Positions 1 to 5,688 of a DNA stretch of 5,747 nt are shown one piece after another. The stretch's first letter is position 1. The number at the start of each line of letters is the position of its first letter. The stretch is from positions 1 to 5,747 of the forward strand of contig JAJNBO010000190.1 in assembly GCA_021156245.1 (NCBI GenBank). Reading direction: 5' to 3'. A program made the translations under genes and the position numbers. Source of the DNA: Ramlibacter sp. GTDB lineage: Bacteria > Pseudomonadota > Gammaproteobacteria > Burkholderiales > Burkholderiaceae_C. Under the pieces are notes generated by a model, which did not search any database, was not told where the DNA came from, and worked only from the letters and a program-made list of their open reading frames with translations.

Positions 1-82
1 CGAAGATGATGTCGTCCGTCGCCTCGGCGATGGCTTTGGCGACGAGGCCGGGATCCGCGGACAGATTGGTTCCGCTCAGCAC
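1..82 (-). CDS. Start of an unidentified gene, cut by the left window edge
   Basis: A minus-strand frame is open from 235 to the window edge. From a GTG at 82 it reads VLSGTNLSADPGLVAKAIAE and then ATDDIIF. Nearly all codons end in G or C, and the mix of acidic, small and aliphatic residues looks like a natural protein. The opposing + frame over the same bases shares third-codon positions but gives an Arg/Ser-rich, shadow-like product. No family can be named from 27 residues. The start is uncertain: no Shine-Dalgarno sits at a normal distance from GTG 82, and the best one (AGGGAG, 111-116) instead precedes a nine-codon frame that ends over this start. The gene lies 71 nt past the stop of the last operon gene, so it may be a distal operon member or have its own promoter. 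Confidence 0.45.
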   Translation of the reverse strand, partial: MLSGTNLSADPGLVAKAIAEATDDIIF

Positions 83-111
83 GATGGCGCGACAGGATGC
101 AACACGGAGGC

Positions 112-145
112 TCCCTGAACGGTGGAGTGGGCACCATTCTAGGGA
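112..145 (-). other. Imperfect hairpin between the operon and the next gene
   Basis: Read on the minus strand, TCCCT (141-145) can pair with AGGGA (112-116), and inside it GGTG (132-135) can pair with CACC (121-124) around a 7-nt loop. An unpaired interior stretch separates the two helices. It lies 8 nt after the stop of the 263-aa gene. No T-run follows, so it is not a canonical intrinsic terminator. It could be a weak terminator, an mRNA 3'-end stabiliser or chance pairing in GC-rich DNA. Confidence 0.25.
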
Positions 146-153
146 CGCCGGGT

Positions 154-945
154 TCAGCGCGTGCGATCCAGTTGCTCGCACCGGGCGACGTCCGGCATCC
201 ACTGCTCGCGGCGCACCAGCTCCGGCCCGCCGGCGTTACCGTCGAGCAGGTCCAGTTCGCGCATCACTTCGTAGTTGGCGTTGACCTCGACGATGCACTC
301 GGCCGTGGTGCTGGCGCCGAATGGGCCGCGTCCGGCCGGGCGCGCCGCGGCAGGTTGCTGGAAGTACCAGGTGCGGCAGCCCTGGATGAAATCGGGCGTG
401 CCGCGGCAGCTGGAGGCGAGCTGGGGCCGGTTCTGCTGCGCCCAATCGGCGCCTGCACGCGCCTGCTCCTGGCGTTGCGCCCGGATCGTCGCCGTGCAGC
501 CCCGGATGAAAGCGTCGTTGCCTTTGCAGTCGTGATGGAAGCGCGGGCTGTGCGCCTTCGCCCAGGATTCCCCCTCCAGGTAGGCGTTCGACTCGACAGC
601 GTTCGGCACCCGCAGCTCGCGCCAGCCACCGTCGGCCGGCTCCGTCATGCCGTCGACGGCGGTCCCCAGGGCGATGCCGGCGAGCACGGCCGGCCACAGC
701 ATGATCAATGCATAACAGCCGGCCAGCAGCCGCGCGCCGGCGTCGCGGAAGCTGCGGATGGTGTACAGAAGGAACTTCAGCACGGCCAGCGCGGTGCCGG
801 GCACGATCGCCAGTCCGAGTCCCTCGGTGATGCTCGCCAGGAAGGCGCTCGAGTTGCCGCTCATGCCCAGGCCGAAGCGCGCGGTCTGCGCCAGCAGGGA
901 CAGCCCGATGATCCCGAGGAATGCGTAGTTGAACAGGCGCTGCAT
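154..945 (-). CDS. Membrane protein, three helices plus Cys-rich tandem-repeat tail (263 aa)
   Basis: Family not recognised. Three hydrophobic segments are visible, at about residues 4-26, 40-63 and 73-97. The loop between the second and third carries three Arg (RSFRDAGAR), so by the positive-inside rule it is cytoplasmic and the 165-residue tail is periplasmic. The tail holds two ungapped copies of a 23-residue motif (128-150 and 168-190), W-A-x4-P-x5-C-[KR]-G-x3-F-I-x-G-C, followed by Cys217 and Cys256. With the four motif cysteines this gives six outside the membrane, an even number that would suit disulfides. Start: ATG at 945 opens directly into the first hydrophobic segment, 5 nt after the stop of the 482-aa gene. 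There is no clear Shine-Dalgarno, so translation is probably coupled to that gene. It is the fifth gene of the operon. Much longer open stretches upstream in this frame overlap the previous gene and read as Arg/Gly-rich shadow. Function unknown; a periplasm-facing structural or binding role is inference. Confidence 0.85.
   Translation of the reverse strand: MQRLFNYAFLGIIGLSLLAQTARFGLGMSGNSSAFLASITEGLGLAIVPGTALAVLKFLLYTIRSFRDAGARLLAGCYALIMLWPAVLAGIALGTAVDGMTEPADGGWRELRVPNAVESNAYLEGESWAKAHSPRFHHDCKGNDAFIRGCTATIRAQRQEQARAGADWAQQNRPQLASSCRGTPDFIQGCRTWYFQQPAAARPAGRGPFGASTTAECIVEVNANYEVMRELDLLDGNAGGPELVRREQWMPDVARCEQLDRTR
376..564 (-). repeat. Tandem protein repeat, W-A-x4-P-x5-C-[KR]-G-x3-F-I-x-G-C, two copies
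   Basis: Copy 1 (residues 128-150) is at 496-564 and copy 2 (residues 168-190) at 376-444, a 40-residue period. Nine of 23 positions are identical without gaps: W, A, P, C, G, F, I, G and C. One more is a K/R exchange. Identity is concentrated in the Trp, Pro, Gly, Cys and Phe-Ile positions, as expected for an old duplication of a small disulfide-stapled helical hairpin. The two cysteines in each copy are ten residues apart. Confidence 0.8.
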
Positions 946-950
946 CGTCT

Positions 951-2399
951 TCAACCGGCGAGCAGCCGCCGCCACCGCTCCAGGCGCTCGTGCAGCGGGT
1001 GTTGGGCCGGCAGCGTGGCATACCAGCCCGTCAGCATCGCGAAGTCCTCGCGCAGCAGCTTGAGCAGGTCGGGGTCGAGCTCCGTCTCGCGGCGCCAACA
1101 CTGTGCGTCGGCTCCGACACTGTCCGGCTCCGGTTCGCACACCGCGAGCACCCAGGCCGCGCGCAAGGTGGGATGCTCCGGATACGCCGCGCGCATCAGC
1201 GGCCCGCCGACATGCTGCGGCAGCCAGCGTTGCGCGCCGCTTTCCCTCAGGGCGTCGGCCCGCCGCTCCACCATCAGCAGCGGGGGCAACATGCCCAGGT
1301 CCATGTCGGCCCGTTCGGGGCGGGCCAGCGCGTCGAGCATGCGCTTGATGAAGACCGCGGCGAAGCGCGGGTCGGAACGCGGCAGGTTCTCGCTGATCGC
1401 GCGCGTGGCCCAGGTCTCGTGGCGGCCCGGAACCGACAGCCATGCGCCCAGCCGATAGGCGCCGGTGCCGGCGCGCGGCACCAGGTATTCCGGTGCCCCG
1501 CCGTTCACGAGCCGCGGTTGTCCCGCCAGGTTCACCTCGCGCGACTGGCCGTCGACGGTCGCCACCATCCTGACCGGGCGCCCGCCCTCCATCGCCAGCA
1601 TCACGGCGAGCTTCAGTTCGTGGCCGGCCAGGTCGTGGCCGGCGAAGTCCATCCACAGTTGCCCGTCGCCGATGCGCACCACGGGCCTGTCCGAGACGGC
1701 CGCCAGCTCGGGCGGCCGCACCTGCCGCAAGCGCACCCGCTCCAGGGAGCGGACCACGCCGTCGATGTGCCCCGCCCTCGTGCCGCCGTCCACCGGAGCG
1801 AAGCCGGACGCACGCCGCAGCCTCGCGTGCTGCGCGCAGACGATCGGCGACTGCGACATCGAGCAAGCCTCCTCCCAGCCGCCTCTCAGCGCATCGGCCG
1901 CATAGCGCGCCAGCAGGTCCGGCGTGGCGATCTCGAAACCGCGCACCGCCAGCCGCGCCGGCTCCAACCACCCGAGCTTGCGCATCAGCGTCGCGACCGG
2001 GCGAAGCGCCGCGGCGTCCACCAGGCTCTCGGCACGCGCGGCCAGCAGCCGCGCCCCCGCGCCGTGCTCGATGCTGGCCGTCACCACCAGGCGGCGCGGC
2101 ACCGGCCAGCCCCGCGCCTGGGAGCAAGCCAGTTCCGGCTGCGGCTGTTGCGCCATCAGGGGCGTGCAGGTGAAACCGGCGAGCTGCATGCGGGCGGCGA
2201 ACACTTCCTGCGTCATGCCGTGGCTCGCCCAGCGGTCCACCCCGCCGTATGCGGTCGTACGGCCTTGCAGATAGTGCTCGATGGCCGGATCCATCGTCGC
2301 CGAGGGCGCCGCGCTGCGTCCGCGGTAGGCAAGCGTGAGCACCACCGCGCCGATCGCCGCTGCGGCCAGCATCCCCACCACGAGTCGCCTCTCGCTCAC
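951..2399 (-). CDS. Membrane-anchored protein of unknown function (482 aa, GTG start)
   Basis: Family not recognised. The protein starts VSERRLVVGML, and residues 6-25 form one hydrophobic helix preceded by two Arg, so it reads as an N-in membrane anchor with about 455 residues in the periplasm. There is no lipobox. Residues 40-200 are mostly helical in character. Residues 225-330 are richer in short hydrophobic and Gly stretches, suggesting beta structure. Residues 340-480 are helical again, with several Trp. Cysteines lie at 78, 92, 179, 188, 421 and 434, suggesting three nearby pairs. No catalytic signature, ATP-binding loop or metal site was seen. Start choice: GTG 2399 overlaps the TGA of the preceding gene by four bases (GTGA) and begins just before the anchor helix. 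The frame is open further upstream but there overlaps the 164-aa gene. It is the fourth gene of the operon. The Shine-Dalgarno is weak, so coupling is likely. Confidence 0.85.
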   Translation of the reverse strand: MSERRLVVGMLAAAAIGAVVLTLAYRGRSAAPSATMDPAIEHYLQGRTTAYGGVDRWASHGMTQEVFAARMQLAGFTCTPLMAQQPQPELACSQARGWPVPRRLVVTASIEHGAGARLLAARAESLVDAAALRPVATLMRKLGWLEPARLAVRGFEIATPDLLARYAADALRGGWEEACSMSQSPIVCAQHARLRRASGFAPVDGGTRAGHIDGVVRSLERVRLRQVRPPELAAVSDRPVVRIGDGQLWMDFAGHDLAGHELKLAVMLAMEGGRPVRMVATVDGQSREVNLAGQPRLVNGGAPEYLVPRAGTGAYRLGAWLSVPGRHETWATRAISENLPRSDPRFAAVFIKRMLDALARPERADMDLGMLPPLLMVERRADALRESGAQRWLPQHVGGPLMRAAYPEHPTLRAAWVLAVCEPEPDSVGADAQCWRRETELDPDLLKLLREDFAMLTGWYATLPAQHPLHERLERWRRLLAG

Positions 2400-2890
2400 T
2401 TCGAGGCCCCGTCGCCGCTTTCCAGCAGCACCTGCCAGGTGTTGGCCGCCATCGGCTTCCAGGTGAGCACCACCGGCCCGGCGCCGGTGAAGCGGCGGTA
2501 CTTCGCCACCGCCGGATAAGGCGTTCCCTCGCGGTCGCTCTCCTGCAACTCGAAACGCTGGAAGCCGTGGCGCTGGAACAGCTTGTCGAAGTGCGTGAAC
2601 ACGGCCAGCTGCACCTGCCCGAAGTCCTCGGACCGCATGCCGTTGCGCGGTGGCGCCAGCGTCGTATCGCCGATGAACTCCACCGCGCGCTGCCCCGGCT
2701 TGATGTTCCCCGACGTGAAGAAGCCTTCGGGGCCCGCGCAGGAATGCACGTGCATGTACGGGCGGTACGGCAGCCGCCACTGGATGCCCTCGAACTGCGA
2801 CAGGCAGCGCTCCAGGGAGATGAGGGTTTGCGTGCGGCCCGCCAGCGGCGCGAGCAGAAGGATCGCGAGCAGGATGCCGCGCGGGCGCAT
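2396..2890 (-). CDS. Small secreted protein of unknown function (164 aa)
   Basis: Family not recognised. The N-terminus MRPRGILLAILLLAPLAG is a typical Sec signal peptide: two Arg, a Leu/Ile/Ala core, then a polar segment, with likely cleavage near residues 17-21. The mature part is about 145 residues with just two cysteines, at 29 and 51, which could form one disulfide. It has many aromatic residues (a WRLPYRPY stretch at 38-45, FFTS at 57-60, FTHFDKLFQRHGF at 98-110) and alternating hydrophobic strands near the end (VVLTW, TWQVLLES), suggesting a small beta-rich fold. It starts 16 nt after the stop of the 645-aa gene, with no clear Shine-Dalgarno. Its TGA is shared with the GTG of the next gene. 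It is the third gene of the operon. A periplasmic partner of the two anchored proteins that flank it is inference. Confidence 0.85.
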   Translation of the reverse strand: MRPRGILLAILLLAPLAGRTQTLISLERCLSQFEGIQWRLPYRPYMHVHSCAGPEGFFTSGNIKPGQRAVEFIGDTTLAPPRNGMRSEDFGQVQLAVFTHFDKLFQRHGFQRFELQESDREGTPYPAVAKYRRFTGAGPVVLTWKPMAANTWQVLLESGDGASK

Positions 2891-2906
2891 CAGCGGCTGA
2901 AGCCCG

Positions 2907-4844
2907 TCATGGCGAGCGGGGCCGGCTCGTACCCCCCCTGCAGCCCAGCAGCGACCCGCCGGGGCAGTTCGGTTCCGTCTCCCGGCCCTTCAACGCAACG
3001 TCGCGGTGCAGGGAGACGGCCGCAACCCAGTCGCGCGCCGCCTGCGGCAAGGCGGTTTCCGCCCAGGCCGCGTGCTCCACCAGCCACTGCTTCCAGCGGG
3101 CCGCATCGGGCCCGTGCACGGCCAGCCGGTTGGCGTGCCACGCGGCATGCACCGACAAGGTGGCGGTGTAGATGAGCCTGTGCTGGCCGAGCATCTCCTT
3201 GTCTTCTGCGATGCGGCGCGCCTCGGCCTGCATGGCGGGGATCAACGCTTCCATCCGCGGGTTGGGCAGGCCGGGCGCGACCTTGCGCGACCAGGCTGCA
3301 GGGCCCAGCAGGACGGCCAGCCTCTCTTGCGTGGAAAGCTCCAGCACGCCCGGCGACTGCAACCAGTCGCTCGTGAACTCCCAGGACAGGTCCTGCGCCC
3401 GTTCCGCCATCTCGCCGTCGCTGCGGATCCAGCCTGCCGCCATGTCGCGCCGGAGGGCGACACGCTCCTTGGCCGGAAGCCTGGCGACGTCGTCGCGCAG
3501 GGCATCGAAATGCGCCACGATCTCCGCGGCCTCGTCGCCACGGTACTGTTGCCGCACCCGCCATTGCAGGAACGCCATGGAGCGCGCGCCGGTATCGCGC
3601 GCGATCAGGTCCCTGGCCAGGCCCCAGACCGGCTTGGACAACGAGTTCTCGGACTCGATCTCCGCCAGCCGCCGCGCGGCGGCGACCAGCAGGGCCGGCG
3701 GCTTGCCGTCCACCGGTTCCTTGTCCAGCGCGCGGAGCACGCGGTGCAGCGCGCGCGAGCAGGGGCCGCGGTTGTCCACCGTCCCGATGCCCCAGCCCGG
3801 CTGCGACCAGGCCTCGCGGGCTTCGGTGGACCGGCCTTGCCTGCGCAGCGCCGCGGTGCGCGCCGCGTACTGCTCGCACCATCCCAGCTCGCGCTTCAGG
3901 GCCATCTGCCAGTCGGGCGGCGGTGCGTCCTTGCGGGCAGCCGCCGCGGCGTCCTCGAGCGTGCGCCATGCGGCCTCGACCATCCTGTGTCGCACGCGGT
4001 GGAGCGGCGGCATGTTGTGCTCGTCATCCCCCATCCATGCGCGCCCCGGCAGCCGCAGGCGCACGAGGCGGCCTGCATGGTGGAAGCTGGCCATGCACTC
4101 ACCCTCGGTGCTGCGGGCATTGGCGTCGGCCGCCGTCGTGCAGGACCACAGCACCGGATGCTCCTGGAACCCGGCGAGCGCAGGCGCGCGCTTTTCGAGG
4201 AAGCCGTTCGGGCTGCCGCACTCCGGCTGCAGCAGCAGCGGATGCACCGCCCACTCCCGCCGGTCAGCGTCCGGGGCCTTGATCTGCCGGTGCATCTTCA
4301 GCTGGCGTTGCGCGTCGCACTGCCAGCCAGCCCACTGCGTCACAGCCCCGGCGCGGCGCGTGTGGAAGGCGGTCCACTGCCACAGTTCTCCCGGGACCAG
4401 TCGCTGCGTAGCGCTGCCGGTGACGCTTTCGAGCGGCGTGGAAAAGGTGGGGCAGCTCTCGTGCGGTGCGCCCGCATCGGAGATGCACAGCGGCGACTCC
4501 GGCATGTGCAGCGACGGCCAGGTGAGCTGCAGGTGCGGGAAACCGGTGCGCTCCAGCCGCTCCACGGAGATCGGCGGGTCCCTGGGCGGGTCACGGTAGC
4601 CGTGCTTCGCGAAGTACGCGTCGTGGGCGAAGGTCCGGGTGTCGGCCCAGTCCAGCCGCATCGGTACACCTGGCCCCTTGCCCGGATCGAAGCGCACGCT
4701 GAACGCTTCCTCGACGAGCGCGGCGCCGGTGACGCGCGGGCCGGCATCCTGGGAGGGCTGGTGGGTGCAACGCCAGATCAGCGTCGCCGGGACGCCGAGG
4801 ACGACGCCCCAGACGACGAGGCGCGCGACCAGCCAGCGGCTCAT
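2907..4844 (-). CDS. Large membrane-anchored envelope protein of unknown function (645 aa)
   Basis: Family not recognised. Residues 5-24 form one hydrophobic helix after MSRW, with Arg8 within it. Cys26 follows but is preceded by Ile-Trp-Arg, so there is no lipobox, and the helix is read as a signal anchor with the rest in the periplasm. Two regions can be seen. Residues about 40-270 are rich in Trp, Pro and Cys (120, 131, 176, 209, 235, 250) with beta-like alternation. Residues about 280-615 are strongly helical and rich in Ala, Arg and Glu, with Cys323 and Cys362, and resemble helical-repeat scaffolds without a recognisable TPR consensus. A short tail holds Cys627 and Cys635 and ends in Arg, Pro and Ser. 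No enzymatic motif was found. Start: ATG 4844 overlaps the TGA of the 208-aa gene (ATGA), which favours translational coupling. A longer in-frame start at 4991 would lose the N-terminal anchor and overlap the upstream gene. It is the second gene of the operon. Confidence 0.85.
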   Translation of the reverse strand: MSRWLVARLVVWGVVLGVPATLIWRCTHQPSQDAGPRVTGAALVEEAFSVRFDPGKGPGVPMRLDWADTRTFAHDAYFAKHGYRDPPRDPPISVERLERTGFPHLQLTWPSLHMPESPLCISDAGAPHESCPTFSTPLESVTGSATQRLVPGELWQWTAFHTRRAGAVTQWAGWQCDAQRQLKMHRQIKAPDADRREWAVHPLLLQPECGSPNGFLEKRAPALAGFQEHPVLWSCTTAADANARSTEGECMASFHHAGRLVRLRLPGRAWMGDDEHNMPPLHRVRHRMVEAAWRTLEDAAAAARKDAPPPDWQMALKRELGWCEQYAARTAALRRQGRSTEAREAWSQPGWGIGTVDNRGPCSRALHRVLRALDKEPVDGKPPALLVAAARRLAEIESENSLSKPVWGLARDLIARDTGARSMAFLQWRVRQQYRGDEAAEIVAHFDALRDDVARLPAKERVALRRDMAAGWIRSDGEMAERAQDLSWEFTSDWLQSPGVLELSTQERLAVLLGPAAWSRKVAPGLPNPRMEALIPAMQAEARRIAEDKEMLGQHRLIYTATLSVHAAWHANRLAVHGPDAARWKQWLVEHAAWAETALPQAARDWVAAVSLHRDVALKGRETEPNCPGGSLLGCRGGTSRPRSP

Positions 4845-5467
4845 GTGCCGCAGGTCTTGGTCAGGAGTTCGTCGATCGGCTTGGCGATGATTTTCCGGCC
4901 GCGCAGCGGAGCCTCCATCGCGCAATTCGTCGTGCCGGTTTCGCAGGCGACGACCACCAGCCGCGTCGCGCGTCCACTGGCGTCCACGCATTGCGCAGGG
5001 ATCACTTCATAGTTGGCCCCGCTGTTCACGCGCTCCGAACTCTGCGCCCAGTTCTTGCCACCGATGAATCCGTTGTACCGCAGGCAGGAAGGTGAGGCCG
5101 GCCCGAAGGTCACGCCAGGCAGCGTCGTGTCCGCGCCGGCAAACGCAGTGCAGTACACGCGGCAGGACGGATCGCCCTTGTTCTCGGCGCAAGTGCGCAT
5201 CTGCTGGCAGACGCCCCACTTGCGGGAGTAGTCACCCGTCGGGCGCGTGGCCGAGCCGCAGACCAGGCTCACGTCCACCACGCCGGGCGGCGGAGCGGCC
5301 TTCACCGTTTCCTGCTTCTGCTCGTCGGGGCAAGGCTTGTCGGAAAAGGTGAGCTTGCCGCCGGCGCCCTGGCACTTGAAGACCGCGCCGGCGCCGTGCA
5401 CCGCGGGCGTTGCCCACAAAGCGAAAACGACCGCTCCTGCGACGGCGATGAATCGCGTGAACCCCAT
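4841..5467 (-). CDS. Secreted Cys-rich protein with DUF4124-like N-terminus (208 aa)
   Basis: Residues 1-28 are a Sec signal peptide: MGFTRF, a hydrophobic core, then Ala-Gly-Ala, with probable cleavage before Val29. The mature N-terminus (residues 29-49, VFKCQGAGGKLTFSDKPCPD and on) matches the pattern of the DUF4124 family, exported proteobacterial proteins of unknown role with an aromatic-Lys-Cys, Gly-Lys and Phe-Ser-Asp-x-Pro layout. The remaining 150 residues match nothing I recognise. They carry ten more cysteines (70, 87, 93, 102, 106, 128, 160, 175, 182, 206), making 12 in the mature protein, an even number that suggests a heavily disulfide-bonded periplasmic or secreted domain. ATG 5467 was chosen because it opens the signal peptide and sits 6 nt after a GGAGGAGGAGAA Shine-Dalgarno. 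The frame is open to 5662, but that upstream part looks non-coding. It is the first gene of the operon, and its stop overlaps the next start. Confidence 0.9.
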   Translation of the reverse strand: MGFTRFIAVAGAVVFALWATPAVHGAGAVFKCQGAGGKLTFSDKPCPDEQKQETVKAAPPPGVVDVSLVCGSATRPTGDYSRKWGVCQQMRTCAENKGDPSCRVYCTAFAGADTTLPGVTFGPASPSCLRYNGFIGGKNWAQSSERVNSGANYEVIPAQCVDASGRATRLVVVACETGTTNCAMEAPLRGRKIIAKPIDELLTKTCGT

Positions 5468-5473
5468 CGACTC

Positions 5474-5485
5474 TTCTCCTCCTCC
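5474..5485 (-). promoter_or_regulatory. Strong Shine-Dalgarno for the first operon gene
   Basis: On the minus strand GGAGGAGGAGAA ends 6 nt before ATG 5467 and gives extended complementarity to the 16S rRNA 3' end. It is the only strong ribosome binding site in the operon. The four downstream genes have weak or no such site, so their expression probably depends on coupling to translation starting here. Confidence 0.8.
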
Positions 5486-5494
5486 GCGTGCGCG

Positions 5495-5521
5495 GATGGC
5501 CCTCTTGCTCTTCGGGCCATC
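5495..5521. promoter_or_regulatory. Perfect 8-bp inverted repeat at the predicted transcription start
   Basis: GATGGCCC (5495-5502) and GGGCCATC (5514-5521) are exact reverse complements around an 11-nt centre. The distal arm shares three bases with the -10-like hexamer, and the predicted start falls near the inner edge of that arm. It could be a repressor operator or, if transcribed, a 5'-leader hairpin placed 10 nt before the Shine-Dalgarno. A smaller repeat, CCGCG-TG-CGCGG (5484-5495), abuts it. No regulator gene is in the window. Confidence 0.45.
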
Positions 5522-5547
5522 ATAAGTGTGCGGATTTGGAAAGGCGA
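5519..5547 (-). promoter_or_regulatory. Possible sigma-70-type promoter of the five-gene operon
   Basis: The minus strand has TATGAT at 5519-5524, five of six matches to the TATAAT consensus. A 17-nt spacer leads to TCGCCT at 5542-5547, which matches TTGACA at only three of six positions. Transcription would begin near 5512, giving a leader of about 45 nt. The weak -35 suggests low basal activity or a need for an activator. This is the most AT-rich stretch in the intergenic region. Confidence 0.4.
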
Positions 5548-5688
5548 TCCACCGAATGGCCGAAACGTGGACGACCCGCCCCCGGTGTGGCGATTTGCCC
5601 TCACTCAGCGCGATGTCGCATCCTTCAGCACCGTCGGATTGCGCGCGTGGGGGCAGATACACTTCCAGTGCATCGACATCGGCACGCC

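Noticed and set aside
136..141. TAGAAT (minus strand) as a -10 for the truncated left-edge gene
   Set aside because: It resembles TATAAT, but there is no acceptable -35 at 16-18 nt; the spacing-matched sequence is GCACGC. It also lies inside the imperfect hairpin.
946..2127. Extended N-terminus for the 263-aa protein, from the frame open to 2127
   Set aside because: The extension lies wholly within the 482-aa gene in another frame and reads as low-complexity Arg/Gly/Ala sequence. The ATG at 945 opens directly into a membrane helix.
97..2519. Long + strand open frames (97-1458 and 990-2519) opposite the 263-aa and 482-aa genes
   Set aside because: Their products are dominated by Arg, Gly, Ala, Pro, His and Gln with no hydrophobic pattern. 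They are expected shadows of GC-rich minus-strand codons. The minus products have membrane helices, balanced composition and operon-style junctions.
4767..4769. Cys26 of the 645-aa protein as a lipoprotein acylation site
   Set aside because: The preceding residues are Ile-Trp-Arg rather than the small residues of a lipobox, so a signal anchor is the better reading.
3006..5012. 668-codon + strand open frame opposite the 645-aa gene
   Set aside because: Although longer than the opposing gene, its product is Arg/Gly/His/Gln-rich throughout, has no signal or domain, and would be antisense to the coupled operon. It is explained by the scarcity of stop codons in GC-rich DNA.
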